Shown in pieces: positions 1 to 8,963 of a DNA stretch of 64,000 nt; position 1 is the stretch's first letter, and every line of letters starts with the position of its first letter. The notes under the pieces were generated by a model. It did no database searches. It saw only the letters and a program-made list of their open reading frames with translations, and was not told the DNA's origin. The stretch is taken from contig AKXM01000024.1 in assembly GCA_000277545.1 (NCBI GenBank), positions 1 through 64,000 of the forward strand, written 5' to 3'. Position numbers and translations under genes: made by a program. The DNA is from Enterobacter sp. Ag1. GTDB lineage: Bacteria; Pseudomonadota; Gammaproteobacteria; Enterobacterales; Enterobacteriaceae.

Positions 1-25
1 AGATATAACGGTCAATAACAGAATT

Positions 26-145
26 TGCCTGGCGGCCGTAGCGCGGTGGTCCCACCTGACCCCATGCCGAACTCAGAAGTGAAACGCCGTAGCGCCGATG
101 GTAGTGTGGGGTCTCCCCATGCGAGAGTAGGGAACTGCCAGGCAT
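26..145 (+). rRNA. rrf: 5S ribosomal RNA
   Basis: This 120-nt stretch matches the enterobacterial 5S rRNA essentially base for base, opening with TGCCTGGCGGCCGTAGCG and closing with the complementary GGGAACTGCCAGGCAT, so the terminal helix I is intact. It is the last gene of an rRNA operon whose 16S and 23S genes lie to the left of the window. Being followed by mobB places it at the rrnA position of E. coli. No distal tRNA follows; a terminator does. Confidence 0.98.
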
Positions 146-157
146 CAAATCAGCATT

Positions 158-187
158 AACCCCGACCGAAAGGCCGGGGTTTTTTGC
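158..187 (+). terminator. Rho-independent terminator of the rRNA operon
   Basis: AACCCCG pairs with CGGGGTT around a GAAA-capped stem, followed by a run of T. It sits 12 nt after the 5S end, the usual place of the rrn terminator. Confidence 0.9.
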
Positions 188-232
188 TTTTTAAAGATTA
201 AAACAGACCATAAGCCGCATATTTTCTCCGTA

Positions 233-757
233 TTACTGCAGTTCTGCCCATTCATAGATAAAATCAGCGATCTCCTCTGCATTATTAAGATCCAATACAG
301 GGACAGAAGCGGTGAGCGGCACATCGCTGGCTATAGCAATGACATGCCGATCGATCTCTAATGCTTCAGCTTTATGGCCAGTTTCCTGCCTGAATAAAAG
401 GATCTTAGCCACGGCTTCGTGTTTGAAACCTTCAACCAGAATTAAATCCAGTTTGTGGTTATCCATTCTTGAGGCGAGATAATGTAAATCCAGATTAGGC
501 TCTTCGGGGGTTTCAGTCATTAGTGCCCAGCGCTTCTGGCTGGCGACAATGGTCTGCGCGGCGCCAGCTTTACGGAGTTCATAGCTATCCTTCCCGGGTT
601 TGTCCACATCCATATCATGATGCGTGTGCTTAATGAGTCCGGGCCTGATGCCTTTATCCAATAGCAGTGGGATCAGCTGCTTCAGTAATGTGGTTTTTCC
701 TGTTCCGCTCCAGGCTGAAATAGCCAGTAAAGGCGGCGTTATCCTTTTTTCTGCCAT
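233..757 (-). CDS. mobB: Molybdopterin-guanine dinucleotide biosynthesis adapter protein MobB
   Basis: MobB is a GTP-binding accessory protein that assists MobA in attaching GMP to the molybdenum cofactor in the cytoplasm. The 174-aa product (E. coli 175 aa) has a Walker A loop WSGTGKTT at residues 16-23 and the conserved LIKHTHHD segment near residues 41-48. The gene is on the minus strand and its start codon overlaps the last 19 nt of mobA, so the two are translationally coupled as mobA-mobB. Its 3' end faces the rRNA operon. Dispensable for cofactor synthesis in E. coli; family assignment is firm. Confidence 0.96.
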   Translation of the reverse strand: MAEKRITPPLLAISAWSGTGKTTLLKQLIPLLLDKGIRPGLIKHTHHDMDVDKPGKDSYELRKAGAAQTIVASQKRWALMTETPEEPNLDLHYLASRMDNHKLDLILVEGFKHEAVAKILLFRQETGHKAEALEIDRHVIAIASDVPLTASVPVLDLNNAEEIADFIYEWAELQ

Positions 758-1323
758 TGTGAAAGCTCATCGAGAGTATTTATATTGGTAAAACAAGCAG
801 CCTGGCCATCAAAAGAGACTGAATGTCCTCCTGCGCTCAGTAAGAAATGCATCACTCGCCTTTCGCCAGCGAGCAGATATTCTCTCAATGGCAAACAAAG
901 CGAATGATGAAGCAAAGCTACGCCAGGGTGATCCCGTAGCCCATCATTTGCCCATATTGCCAACGCGCTCCCACGCGCTTGCCAAAGCCTGCGTGCCACA
1001 TCGACAGGAATATTGGGTGTATCGCAAGGGCAGAATAGCAGCCACTCACTTTCAGTTTGTTCCATCACGGCTAACATACCTGCCAATGGTCCCTGGTAAC
1101 CACTCATTGAGTCCTGAATAACCGAAATCCCGCTTTGCTGATAGATCTCAAGGTTTCTGTTGGCACTGATGACAACATCGCCTACCTGTGGTTTTAATAC
1201 ATTGAGGACGTGCTGGAAAAGTGGCTGGCCGTTAAGCAGGGCTAATCCCTTATCATTGCCGCCCATTCTGCTTCCCCTGCCACCGGCTAGCACAACGCCG
1301 GTGACTTCTGTTAATCGCTGCAC
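739..1323 (-). CDS. mobA: Molybdenum cofactor guanylyltransferase MobA
   Basis: MobA transfers GMP from GTP to Mo-molybdopterin, giving the MGD cofactor used by DMSO reductase-family enzymes such as formate dehydrogenase and nitrate reductase. Its nucleotide-binding signature [15 protein letters not shown] lies at residues 12-26, and FCPCDTP follows near residue 100. I chose the GTG at 1323 because it gives 194 aa, the E. coli length, and has AGAGG about eight bases upstream; an in-frame ATG at 1398 would add 25 residues with no homology. First gene of the mobA-mobB pair, divergent from yihD. Confidence 0.95.
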   Translation of the reverse strand: MQRLTEVTGVVLAGGRGSRMGGNDKGLALLNGQPLFQHVLNVLKPQVGDVVISANRNLEIYQQSGISVIQDSMSGYQGPLAGMLAVMEQTESEWLLFCPCDTPNIPVDVARRLWQARGSALAIWANDGLRDHPGVALLHHSLCLPLREYLLAGERRVMHFLLSAGGHSVSFDGQAACFTNINTLDELSQWQKKG

Positions 1324-1396
1324 GAATATCGCCTCTTTTAATGTGGGTTTGAGCCTGCTAACGTGTTGTCTTTCACATGTGATAAGGAACACCAAC

Positions 1397-1666
1397 ATGA
1401 AATGTAAGCGCCTTAACGAACTTCTTGAGCTGCTTCAGCCTGCATGGCAAAAAGAGCCAGATCTGAACCTGATACAATTCTTGCAGAAATTGGCCGCTGA
1501 GTCAGGCTATCGCGGTGAACTGGCTGAGCTCACTGACGATGTACTGATCTATCACCTGAAAATGCGTGATTCTGCAAAAGATGATGCGATCCCTGGCCTT
1601 AAAAAAGATTATGAAGAAGACTTCAAAACGGCACTGCTGCGCGCTCGCGGTGTCATTAAGGAATAA
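1397..1666 (+). CDS. yihD: YihD family protein (DUF1040)
   Basis: Small 89-aa acidic, helical protein starting [17 protein letters not shown], the same length as E. coli YihD. Its biochemical role is unknown; in E. coli the gene is grouped with envelope-stress genes, which is family knowledge and not visible here. The ATG at 1397 has an AAGGAA ribosome-binding site. Longer in-frame extensions upstream run into the mobA promoter region and look non-coding. It precedes srkA and dsbA in the same direction. Confidence 0.93.
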   Translation: MKCKRLNELLELLQPAWQKEPDLNLIQFLQKLAAESGYRGELAELTDDVLIYHLKMRDSAKDDAIPGLKKDYEEDFKTALLRARGVIKE

Positions 1667-1750
1667 AAGAGTAAAAGCTTGTAAGTCGAAACACTTAAGC
1701 GGTTTTGAAATGTTATCCTGAAGCATTCGTATTTACTTCCGGTTGCCGGG

Positions 1751-2737
1751 ATGACAGACAGCGCATTTAATTTCCAGACTCTACATCCGGATACAATCCT
1801 CGATGCTCTTTTTGAACAAGGCATTCGGGTGGATTCGGGACTGACGCCGTTAAACAGTTTTGAAAACCGCGTTTATCAATTCCAGGATGAAGAACGCCAG
1901 CGTTTTGTGGTCAAGTTTTATCGCCCACATCGCTGGTCCGCGGCGCAAATTGAAGAAGAACATCACTTTGCGCTGGAACTGCTGGCCGATGAAGTGCCTA
2001 TGGCTGCACCTCTTTGTTTTGCTGGAAACACTCTTCTGCAGCATCAGGGCTTTATGTTTGCCGTGTTCCCAAGCCTGGGAGGGCGGCAATATGAAACTGA
2101 TAACATCGACCAGATGGAATGGGTGGGCCGCTATCTTGGGCGCATTCATCAAACGGGTCGTCGGCAGCTCTTTCAGCATCGTCCAACCTTTGGTCTGGAT
2201 GAATATCTCTTCCAGCCGCGCGAGCTATTTGAAAATAGCGAGCTCATTCCCCGCGCTCTTAAGAAAGATTTTCTGACTGCAACGGATGCGTTGATAGAGG
2301 AAGTTAAACGCACCTGGCACACTGATTTTGAACCACTGCGCCTGCACGGCGATTGCCATCCTGGCAATATCCTCTGGCGCGACGGACCGCTGTTTGTTGA
2401 CCTTGATGATGCTCGTAATGGCCCAGCGGTGCAGGATATCTGGATGCTGCTTAATGGAGATAAAGCCGAACAGCGGATGCAGTTAGAAACCATTATTGAA
2501 GCTTACGAAGAGTTTTCGTCATTTGATACCAGCGAGCTAACCCTGATTGAACCGTTGCGCGCTATGCGCATCGTCTATTATCTCGCGTGGCTAATGCGAC
2601 GCTGGGATGACCCCGCATTCCCCCGAAATTTCCCGTGGTTTAGTGAAGAAGATTTCTGGAGAAGACAGACTGTAAGCTTTACAGAGCAGGTCCGGGTTCT
2701 ACGAGAACCTCCATTACAATTAACGCCAATGTATTGA
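1751..2737 (+). CDS. srkA: Stress response kinase A (YihE/RdoA)
   Basis: SrkA is a cytoplasmic eukaryotic-like Ser/Thr kinase of the APH/choline-kinase fold that counteracts stress-induced death in E. coli. The 328-aa product has the same length as the E. coli enzyme, the catalytic loop LRLHGDCHPGN near residue 200 and the metal-binding segment FVDLDDARNG near 215. It lies immediately upstream of dsbA (27 nt apart); in E. coli the two are co-transcribed from a Cpx-responsive promoter, and I infer the same here. The ATG at 1751 matches the family start. Confidence 0.96.
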   Translation: MTDSAFNFQTLHPDTILDALFEQGIRVDSGLTPLNSFENRVYQFQDEERQRFVVKFYRPHRWSAAQIEEEHHFALELLADEVPMAAPLCFAGNTLLQHQGFMFAVFPSLGGRQYETDNIDQMEWVGRYLGRIHQTGRRQLFQHRPTFGLDEYLFQPRELFENSELIPRALKKDFLTATDALIEEVKRTWHTDFEPLRLHGDCHPGNILWRDGPLFVDLDDARNGPAVQDIWMLLNGDKAEQRMQLETIIEAYEEFSSFDTSELTLIEPLRAMRIVYYLAWLMRRWDDPAFPRNFPWFSEEDFWRRQTVSFTEQVRVLREPPLQLTPMY

Positions 2738-2764
2738 TCAGTAAAATTCAGGAGAGAGTTGATT

Positions 2765-3388
2765 ATGAAGAAGATTTGGCTGGCGCTGGCAGGCATGATC
2801 CTGGCATTTAGCGCCTCTGCGGCACAGTTTACCGACGGTAAGCAGTACATCAGCCTGGATAAACCGGTGGCTGGTGAACCACAGGTATTAGAATTTTTCT
2901 CATTCTACTGCCCACACTGCTACCAGTTTGAACAGGTTCTTCATGTGTCTGATAACGTGAAGAAAAAACTGCCTGAAGGCACCAAAATGACCAAGTATCA
3001 CGTTGAGTTCCTTGGCCCATTAGGTAAAGATCTGACTCAGGCGTGGGCTGTTGCTATGGCGCTGGGCGTAGAAGATAAAATCACCTCCCCAATGTTTGAA
3101 GCCGTTCAGAAAACTCAAACCGTGCAGAATGATGCCGACATCCGCAAAGTGTTCATCGACGCGGGTGTGAAACCGGAAGAGTACGATGCGGCCTGGAACA
3201 GCTTTGTGGTGAAATCTCTGGTTGCTCAGCAAGAAAAAGCGGCAGCCGATCTCCAGCTGCAGGGCGTCCCGGCTATGTATGTTAACGGCAAATATCAGCT
3301 GAATATGCAGGGCATGGACACCAGCAGCATGGATATCTTCGTACAGCAGTATGCTGACACCGTGAAATACCTGGTTGAGAAGAAATAA
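2765..3388 (+). CDS. dsbA: Periplasmic thiol:disulfide interchange protein DsbA
   Basis: DsbA introduces disulfide bonds into proteins arriving in the periplasm and is reoxidised by DsbB. The 207-aa precursor carries a signal peptide ([10 protein letters not shown]..., likely cleaved after FSASA at residue 19), the active site CPHC at residues 49-52, and the cis-proline loop GVPAMYVNG. It is one residue shorter than E. coli DsbA in the loop before LGKDLTQAW. The start is the ATG at 2765, preceded by AGGAGAG; the upstream TTG at 2759 is not needed. In E. coli yihF follows; here yihG follows directly on the other strand. Confidence 0.97.
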   Translation: MKKIWLALAGMILAFSASAAQFTDGKQYISLDKPVAGEPQVLEFFSFYCPHCYQFEQVLHVSDNVKKKLPEGTKMTKYHVEFLGPLGKDLTQAWAVAMALGVEDKITSPMFEAVQKTQTVQNDADIRKVFIDAGVKPEEYDAAWNSFVVKSLVAQQEKAAADLQLQGVPAMYVNGKYQLNMQGMDTSSMDIFVQQYADTVKYLVEKK

Positions 3389-3392
3389 GATT

Positions 3393-3421
3393 AAAAAAGC
3401 CGGTCATTGACCGGCTTTTTT
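3393..3421. terminator. Bidirectional terminator between dsbA and yihG
   Basis: AAAAAAGCCGGTCA and its complement TGACCGGCTTTTTT form a symmetrical hairpin with A- and T-runs, able to stop transcription both ways. The yihG stop codon (3404-3406) and its last few codons lie inside this hairpin, so the terminator doubles as coding sequence for the yihG C-terminus. Confidence 0.85.
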
Positions 3422-4312
3422 ATCCCCAGAGAGTAGCGTTTCCAGCTGCTTATCTTTCTCGCTCCACAGCATATTCAGCCAGAGCTGAAAACGGCGCTTA
3501 AAGCTCTTATCGTTAACATAATCTCCGTGAAGCTCTTCGGTAATCGGCACCAAAGAAACCCGCACAACGATTTTTGTCATTTTGCCTGAAAGCATATCGT
3601 AGAACGGCAGAAGACTATTGTCCGGGTAACACAGCGTAACGTTCAGCATCTTATCAAACTGTTTGCCCAGCACATTCATCGCCATCGCTATACCTGCCGC
3701 TTTCGGCGGTAACAGGTAGTTAAACGGTGAACGGGTCTGCTTCTTTTTCTCAGCAGTGAAGCGCGAGCCCTCAACGAAATTCACAATAGTGGTGGGGTGA
3801 GCACGAAACTTCATGCATGAACGACGGGTCGTTTCGGCATCTTTACCCCTGCGTTCAGGATGACGCAGCAAATAAGCTCTTGAATAACGTTTCATAAACG
3901 GCATATCCAGCGCCCAGCAGGCCAGCCCGATAAAAGGAACCCAGGCAAGCTGCTGCTTAAGAAAATACTTGTTCATGGGGATATGTTTGCGGAATAACAC
4001 GCAAAGGATCACGATATCTGCCCAGCTCTGATGGTTGCTGATTAACAGATACCAGTTCTTTTTATTCAGGCCTTCTAATCCCTCGACATCCCATTTCAAA
4101 TAAGGATTGAGGCGCAGCAGCAATGCGAGCCCTTCGCACCAGCAGTACATCATGAAATCAGCGAATACCGAGATCGAGCGCCAGATAGACGGAACGGGCA
4201 GCATCAGCTTAACGATCCCGGCTAAAATGATAGGAACAGAGCAGGCAACCGTGACCAGAATAGTCAGTGCAATGCTTAACACCAATGTGATCGCGGCGAG
4301 TAATCTCGACAT
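3404..4312 (-). CDS. yihG: Probable acyltransferase YihG (PlsC-like)
   Basis: Member of the 1-acylglycerol-3-phosphate acyltransferase family; in E. coli YihG is reported to act as an additional lysophosphatidate acyltransferase at the inner membrane. The 302-aa protein has an N-terminal hydrophobic segment (roughly residues 7-40), the catalytic HX4D motif at H94-D99 (NHQSWAD), and the acceptor-binding FVEGSR block near 178. Length is close to the E. coli protein, whose N-terminus is a few residues longer. It is convergent with dsbA with no yihF between them, and divergent from polA. Confidence 0.94.
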   Translation of the reverse strand: MSRLLAAITLVLSIALTILVTVACSVPIILAGIVKLMLPVPSIWRSISVFADFMMYCWCEGLALLLRLNPYLKWDVEGLEGLNKKNWYLLISNHQSWADIVILCVLFRKHIPMNKYFLKQQLAWVPFIGLACWALDMPFMKRYSRAYLLRHPERRGKDAETTRRSCMKFRAHPTTIVNFVEGSRFTAEKKKQTRSPFNYLLPPKAAGIAMAMNVLGKQFDKMLNVTLCYPDNSLLPFYDMLSGKMTKIVVRVSLVPITEELHGDYVNDKSFKRRFQLWLNMLWSEKDKQLETLLSGDKKAGQ

Positions 4313-4758
4313 AGGTAATGTTTTTGCTGGTTAGGGTGTATGGAATGCTGATATTAGCGGCAATAAGGGGCGGATCTTATCAGAAAACCTATAATGGCGA
4401 CTCGCCAAATGAACAGGATTTTCACCGATCGCATTTATGGGGAGAACAGTGGCCCGTTTTTCTTACTCGCCTGAGTATATATCCACATCAAACGATCGTT
4501 GGTTAATTCAGTAAGGCTAAACTCACATCCATTTAACTTACTGAAATTAAAATGTATTTAATAAAGGATCAATAAAAATAATGCCGTGAAATTAGTTAGT
4601 TAAAAAAATATACACAAAGTTATCCACAAAAACGATCTCACGCAGGATCCCCCAATCCTGGAATTCTTTTCAGCATATTGCGCCCAATAGTTCATGTTTT
4701 TGGCCAGGCTATGGCATCCTTTAGCAATACATTAATCACAGGCATGGAACGGAACATT
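4313..4758. other. yihG-polA intergenic region (446 nt)
   Basis: AT-rich divergent regulatory region with no convincing gene. It holds a perfect DnaA box at 4620, a 9-bp inverted repeat TTCAGTAAG/CTTACTGAA (4507-4515 and 4537-4545) and the 10-bp palindrome AACGATCGTT at 4491. Short open frames starting at 4318 and 4678 lack homology; the second merely extends polA upstream. Confidence 0.6.
4620..4628 (+). promoter_or_regulatory. DnaA box upstream of polA
   Basis: Perfect consensus TTATCCACA, about 130 nt before the polA start codon. DnaA influence on polA expression has been described in E. coli, so a regulatory role is plausible; a single box this size could also occur by chance in AT-rich DNA. 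Confidence 0.6.
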
Positions 4759-7545
4759 ATGGTCCAGATCGCAGACAACCCGCTTATCCTCGTTGATGGC
4801 TCTTCCTATCTTTATCGGGCATATCATGCCTTCCCACCGTTGACGAACAGCCGTGGCGAGCCAACAGGGGCGATGTACGGTGTGCTGAACATGCTGCGTA
4901 GCCTGATTCTGCAATACCAGCCGACGCACGCTGCCGTAGTGTTTGATGCCAAAGGCAAAACGTTCCGTGATGAGCTGTTTGAGGACTATAAATCGCACCG
5001 TCCCCCAATGCCGGACGATCTCAGAGCGCAGATTGAGCCGCTGCATGCGATGGTTAAAGCGATGGGCCTGCCTTTACTGGCCGTCTCAGGTGTTGAAGCT
5101 GATGATGTTATCGGTACGCTGGCGTTGGAGGCTGAAAAAGCCGGCCGCCCGGTATTGATCAGTACCGGTGATAAAGACATGGCGCAGCTGGTGACGCCGG
5201 GCGTGACGCTGATTAACACCATGACCAATACCATCCTTGGGCCGGAAGAGGTACTGACCAAATACGGCGTACCTCCGGAGCTGATTATCGACTTCCTGGC
5301 GCTGATGGGTGACTCTTCGGACAACATCCCTGGCGTACCGGGCGTGGGTGAAAAAACGGCTCAGGCGCTGCTTCAGGGGCTGGGTGGGCTGGATACGCTT
5401 TACGCCAACCCTGAAAAAATTGCCGAACTCACCTTCCGTGGCGCGAAAACGATGGCCGCTAAGCTGGAGCAAAGCAAAGAGCTGGCCTACCTCTCCTATA
5501 AGCTCGCCACCATTAAGACCGACGTTGAGCTGGAACTGGGCTGCGAGCAGCTTGAAGTCCAGCAGCCGGCGGCAGACGAACTGCTGACACTCTTCAAGCA
5601 GTATGAATTCAAACGCTGGATAACCGACGTAGAGGCCGGGAAATGGATGCAGGCTAAAGGGGCTAAGCCGGCCGCACAACCGCAGAAAGCCGGTGAGGTT
5701 GAAGCCGAACCTGAAGTGCCAGCCAGCCAGCTCTCTTATGACAACTACGTCACTATCCTGGACGAGCGCGTACTGCTTGAATGGATTGAGCGGCTGAAAA
5801 AAGCGCCGCTGTTTGCGTTTGATACCGAGACCGACAGCCTGGACAACGTCAGTGCCAATCTGGTCGGACTTTCCTTTGCGACAGAGCCGGGTGTGGCCTG
5901 CTATATCCCCGTTGCGCATGACTATCTCGATGCGCCGGAGCAAATTTCTCGCGAACGTGCGCTGGAACTACTTAAGCCGCTGCTGGAAGATGAGAAGGCG
6001 CTGAAAGTCGGGCAAAACCTGAAATACGACCGTGGCATCATGCAAAACTATGGCATTGAACTGCGGGGTATCGCTTTTGACACCATGCTGGAATCCTACA
6101 CGCTGGACAGCGTCGCAGGCCGCCATGATATGGACAGCCTGGCCGATCGCTGGCTGAAGCACCAAACCATCTCGTTTGAAGAGATTGCCGGCAAAGGCAA
6201 AAAACAGCTGACCTTTAACCAGATCGATTTGGAAACTGCCGGGCGCTATGCGGCAGAAGATGCGGATGTCACCCTGCAGCTGCACCTGAAGATGTGGCCG
6301 AAACTCGAGAAGGTTGCAGGCCCATTAAGCATCTTTAAAAACGTTGAAATGCCGCTGGTGCCGGTAATTTCGCGCATTGAACGCAACGGCGTGAAAATCG
6401 ATCCGGCTATTTTGCACGCGCATTCTGGTGAGCTGACTAAGCGCCTGGCCGAGCTTGAACGCAAAGCTCATGAAATCGCCGGAGAAGAATTTAATCTCTC
6501 TTCTACAAAGCAGCTGCAAACCATTCTCTTTGAAAAGCAGGGAATTAAGCCGCTGAAGAAAACGCCGGGCGGAGCGCCTTCGACGTCCGAAGAGGTGCTT
6601 GAAGAGCTGGCGCTGGACTATCCGCTGCCGAAAGTGATCCTGGAATACCGTGGCCTTGCGAAGCTGAAATCCACCTATACCGACAAGCTACCGCTGATGA
6701 TTAGCCCGATAACCGGGCGCGTGCATACGTCTTATCACCAGGCAGTTACGGCCACCGGGCGTTTATCTTCTACCGATCCTAACCTGCAGAACATTCCTGT
6801 TCGCAACGAAGAAGGGCGCCGTATTCGTCAGGCCTTTATTGCGCCTAAGGACTACGTGATTCTTTCTGCGGACTACTCGCAAATTGAACTGCGTATCATG
6901 GCCCACCTCTCCCGCGATAAAGGCCTGTTAAGCGCCTTTGCCGAAGGCAAAGATATCCACCGCGCCACCGCTGCGGAAGTGTTTGGTCTGCCGCTAGAAA
7001 GCGTCACCGGCGAACAGCGTCGCAGTGCGAAGGCAATTAACTTTGGTCTGATCTACGGCATGAGCGCCTTTGGCCTTTCCCGCCAGCTCAATATTCCGCG
7101 GAAAGAGTCGCAGAAGTATATGGATCTCTACTTCGAGCGTTATCCGGGTGTGCTGGAGTATATGGAGCGTACGCGTGCTCAGGCGAAAGATCAGGGTTAT
7201 GTTGAGACGCTGGATGGCCGTCGTCTCTACCTGCCGGACATCAATTCCAGCAACGGTGCTCGCCGCGCCGGCGCGGAACGTGCTGCGATTAACGCCCCTA
7301 TGCAGGGTACTGCCGCCGATATTATCAAGCGCGCGATGATTGCAGTCGACGGCTGGCTGGAGACAGACAAGCCACGTGTGAAAATGATCATGCAGGTGCA
7401 CGATGAACTGGTGTTCGAAGTGCACAAAGACGACGTGGAAGCGGTGTCTAAAAAGGTGCATGAGTTGATGGAAAGCAGCATGAAGCTCGACGTGCCGTTG
7501 CTGGTGGAAGTCGGCAGTGGCAAAAACTGGGATGAGGCGCATTAA
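4759..7545 (+). CDS. polA: DNA polymerase I
   Basis: Pol I fills gaps and removes RNA primers from Okazaki fragments and acts in excision repair. The 928-aa protein equals the E. coli length and has the three expected parts: a 5' nuclease domain (about 1-320), a 3'-5' exonuclease domain with [11 protein letters not shown] near 352-362, and a family A polymerase domain with [10 protein letters not shown] (motif A), the O-helix [14 protein letters not shown], and QVHDELVFE (motif C). The ATG at 4759 ([14 protein letters not shown]) matches the family start; an upstream in-frame ATG at 4678 is not supported. Spot 42 RNA follows. Confidence 0.98.
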   Translation: MVQIADNPLILVDGSSYLYRAYHAFPPLTNSRGEPTGAMYGVLNMLRSLILQYQPTHAAVVFDAKGKTFRDELFEDYKSHRPPMPDDLRAQIEPLHAMVKAMGLPLLAVSGVEADDVIGTLALEAEKAGRPVLISTGDKDMAQLVTPGVTLINTMTNTILGPEEVLTKYGVPPELIIDFLALMGDSSDNIPGVPGVGEKTAQALLQGLGGLDTLYANPEKIAELTFRGAKTMAAKLEQSKELAYLSYKLATIKTDVELELGCEQLEVQQPAADELLTLFKQYEFKRWITDVEAGKWMQAKGAKPAAQPQKAGEVEAEPEVPASQLSYDNYVTILDERVLLEWIERLKKAPLFAFDTETDSLDNVSANLVGLSFATEPGVACYIPVAHDYLDAPEQISRERALELLKPLLEDEKALKVGQNLKYDRGIMQNYGIELRGIAFDTMLESYTLDSVAGRHDMDSLADRWLKHQTISFEEIAGKGKKQLTFNQIDLETAGRYAAEDADVTLQLHLKMWPKLEKVAGPLSIFKNVEMPLVPVISRIERNGVKIDPAILHAHSGELTKRLAELERKAHEIAGEEFNLSSTKQLQTILFEKQGIKPLKKTPGGAPSTSEEVLEELALDYPLPKVILEYRGLAKLKSTYTDKLPLMISPITGRVHTSYHQAVTATGRLSSTDPNLQNIPVRNEEGRRIRQAFIAPKDYVILSADYSQIELRIMAHLSRDKGLLSAFAEGKDIHRATAAEVFGLPLESVTGEQRRSAKAINFGLIYGMSAFGLSRQLNIPRKESQKYMDLYFERYPGVLEYMERTRAQAKDQGYVETLDGRRLYLPDINSSNGARRAGAERAAINAPMQGTAADIIKRAMIAVDGWLETDKPRVKMIMQVHDELVFEVHKDDVEAVSKKVHELMESSMKLDVPLLVEVGSGKNWDEAH

Positions 7546-7600
7546 TCGACAATTGCTCAGGTCATGTTTTTGTAACTAAGCAACATAAGTCATAGCTTTT

Positions 7601-7685
7601 TGTGATGATGATTCAAGAATGTGATGCAAAAAGTGAAAAAAAACTACAAAAAATGCTTTTTTGAGCGATTAAAAAGGAGTAAAGT
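7601..7685 (+). promoter_or_regulatory. Putative spf promoter with CRP-like half sites
   Basis: A TAAAGT -10-like element at 7680-7685 lies seven bases before the Spot 42 5' end, with a T-rich -35 position 17 bp upstream (7657-7662). Two TGTGATG half sites at 7601 and 7620 could belong to CRP operators, in line with the known CRP-cAMP repression of spf in E. coli. The second halves are poor, so exact operator limits are uncertain. Confidence 0.4.
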
Positions 7686-7692
7686 TATTCGC

Positions 7693-7800
7693 GTAGGGTA
7701 CAGAGGTAAGATGTTCTATCTTTCAGACCTTTTACTTCACGTAATCGGATTTGGCTGAATATTTAGCCGCCCCAGTCAGAAATGACTGGGGCGTTTTTTA
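7693..7800 (+). ncRNA. spf: Spot 42 small RNA
   Basis: The 108-nt sequence starting GTAGGGTACAGAGGTAAG is nearly identical to E. coli Spot 42 (109 nt), differing by loss of one T in the ATATTTAGCC stretch and a substitution in the terminator loop. Spot 42 is an Hfq-dependent trans-acting regulator that represses secondary carbon metabolism genes such as galK; it is itself repressed by CRP. It ends in its own terminator, CCCCAGTCA/TGACTGGGG plus T-run. Position directly after polA is conserved. Confidence 0.97.
7711..7758 (+). CDS. spfP: Spot 42-encoded 15-aa protein SpfP
   Basis: Inside Spot 42 there is an ATG-started frame encoding MFYLSDLLLHVIGFG followed by TGA. As I recall it, this is the same peptide that makes Spot 42 a dual-function RNA in E. 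coli, where SpfP was reported to bind CRP and dampen its activity. AGAGG about four bases upstream could serve as ribosome-binding site. The complete conservation of the frame in a diverged genome supports a coding role, although conservation of the RNA itself would also preserve it. Confidence 0.7.
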   Translation: MFYLSDLLLHVIGFG

Positions 7801-7810
7801 TTGCGCGAAA

Positions 7811-7839
7811 GAAAAGAAAAACGCGGCCAAGGCCGCGTT
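7811..7839 (-). terminator. Terminator of yihA
   Basis: On the minus strand AACGCGGCC/GGCCGCGTT forms a strong stem followed by a T-rich run, 40 nt after the yihA stop codon. It faces the Spot 42 terminator. Confidence 0.8.
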
Positions 7840-7878
7840 GTGAACTGAGAGTGAGCAGACGATCCTTGAAGGGACGAA

Positions 7879-8514
7879 TTACTCTTCAGCCGCTTCCTCT
7901 TCCACCGCTGGCGGAAGATCGTTGTACCAGCTATCCAGCTTCAGGCGCAGTTTATCAACGCCGGTTTTCTTCAGGGAAGAGAACGCCTCGACCTCGATAT
8001 TTCCGCCAAACGCCAGAATCGCTTCACGCACCATATTCAGCTGTGCTTTACGCGCGCCTGATGCGAGCTTATCGGCTTTGGTCAGCAGCAGCATGACTTC
8101 GATATTGCTGGCTACTGCCCACTCAATCATCTGCTGATCGAGATCTTTCAGTGGATGACGGATATCCATCAGCACGACCAGGCCTTTCAGACTGTTACGC
8201 TTTTGCAGGTATTCCCCCAGCGCGCGCTGCCATTTGTGTTTCACCTCTTCCGGGACTTCGGCATAGCCGTAGCCAGGTAAATCTACCAGGCGTTTGCCTT
8301 CGGCAACTTCAAACAGGTTGATGAGCTGCGTACGGCCAGGGGTTTTACTGGTACGCGCCAGGCTTTTCTGATTGGTCAGCGTGTTCAGCGAGCTGGATTT
8401 CCCCGCGTTAGAGCGGCCTGCGAAAGCAACCTCAATACCGGTATCAGAAGGCAGATGGCGAATGTCCGGTGCGCTGAGCACGAACTTAGTCAGTTGATAG
8501 TTCCAGTTTTTCAA
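7879..8514 (-). CDS. yihA: Ribosome biogenesis GTP-binding protein YihA/EngB
   Basis: Essential small GTPase of the TrmE-Era-EngA-YihA-Septin class, involved in assembly of the large ribosomal subunit and normal cell division. The 211-aa product shows the P-loop GRSNAGKSS at residues 33-41, switch [13 protein letters not shown] near 79, and TKADKL (G4) near 149, with an acidic C-terminal tail. Length matches the E. coli protein (210 aa). It is transcribed away from the csrC-like locus and ends at its own terminator. Confidence 0.96.
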   Translation of the reverse strand: MKNWNYQLTKFVLSAPDIRHLPSDTGIEVAFAGRSNAGKSSSLNTLTNQKSLARTSKTPGRTQLINLFEVAEGKRLVDLPGYGYAEVPEEVKHKWQRALGEYLQKRNSLKGLVVLMDIRHPLKDLDQQMIEWAVASNIEVMLLLTKADKLASGARKAQLNMVREAILAFGGNIEVEAFSSLKKTGVDKLRLKLDSWYNDLPPAVEEEAAEE

Positions 8515-8623
8515 AACGGTTGTCTCCGTCAGGTAAGCATTTGCCGGGGATTATACCTGAACGAGCGGAAAACGCCGTGTTTCTCGCCAGAAGCAGAAGG
8601 CTTACAGCGAAGTGGATTGATTT

Positions 8624-8641
8624 TGTAAGTCATTTGCTATG
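8624..8641 (+). promoter_or_regulatory. Possible UvrY/SirA binding site
   Basis: TGTAAGTCATTTGCTATG resembles the 18-bp site bound by the response regulator UvrY (SirA) upstream of csrB and csrC, which begins TGTAAG and has a central AT-rich core. A second half site CTTACA lies at about 8611. The match is imperfect in the right half. Confidence 0.4.
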
Positions 8642-8719
8642 GTAAATGGCAGATATCCCGGTGAATATTGGCAACGATTTATTCAAGAGTGGTTTATTTT
8701 CAAATAATTAACTGATTAG

Positions 8720-8896
8720 TTCATTGTGGGGGAAGCCGTGAGCGTGGGCGGCCACCTTGTTAATAACAAGCGTAGCGGTAAAGTGAGTGTGTCGGCGAAG
8801 GAAGGACAGGGTTGTCTCAAGCTAACATGGAATATTTGCTCCTTTACGGGGGCCAGAATAAGAAAAAGGCGACGGGTTAACCTGTCGCCTTTTTTC
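8720..8896 (+). ncRNA. Small RNA at the csrC locus (diverged CsrC or replacement)
   Basis: Between yihA and yihI, where E. coli encodes CsrC, there is a 450-nt gene-free stretch ending in a terminator very like that of csrC. CsrC sequesters the RNA-binding protein CsrA through many GGA-bearing hairpin loops. Here I count only four GGA triplets (8731, 8800, 8804, 8829), and the body has little likeness to E. coli CsrC, with hairpins CTTGTT/AACAAG and GACA/TGTC visible. The 5' end is a guess; no good promoter is evident. It may be a degenerate CsrC or another small RNA. Confidence 0.5.
8863..8896 (+). terminator. Terminator of the csrC-position RNA
   Basis: AAAAAGGCGACGGG-TTAA-CCTGTCGCCTTTTTT forms a long stem with a T-run. 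It closely resembles the E. coli csrC terminator, indicating that the locus still makes a discrete transcript. Confidence 0.88.
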
Positions 8897-8963
8897 TTTG
8901 CTTGCTTTCTGCTAGATTCCGCCGCAATTCTATACTGAATAAAATGGCTTAAGACGACTTATC

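Noticed and set aside
4318-4506. 62-codon frame between yihG and polA
   Set aside because: No homology, no clear ribosome-binding site, starts at the yihG promoter region.
5086-5943. 285-codon open frame on the minus strand inside polA
   Set aside because: Antisense shadow of polA; the plus-strand frame is unambiguous DNA polymerase I.
8726-8938. 70-codon frame starting with GTG at the csrC locus
   Set aside because: It runs straight through the intrinsic terminator and into the yihI promoter, starts with GTG without ribosome-binding site, and lies where a non-coding RNA is expected.
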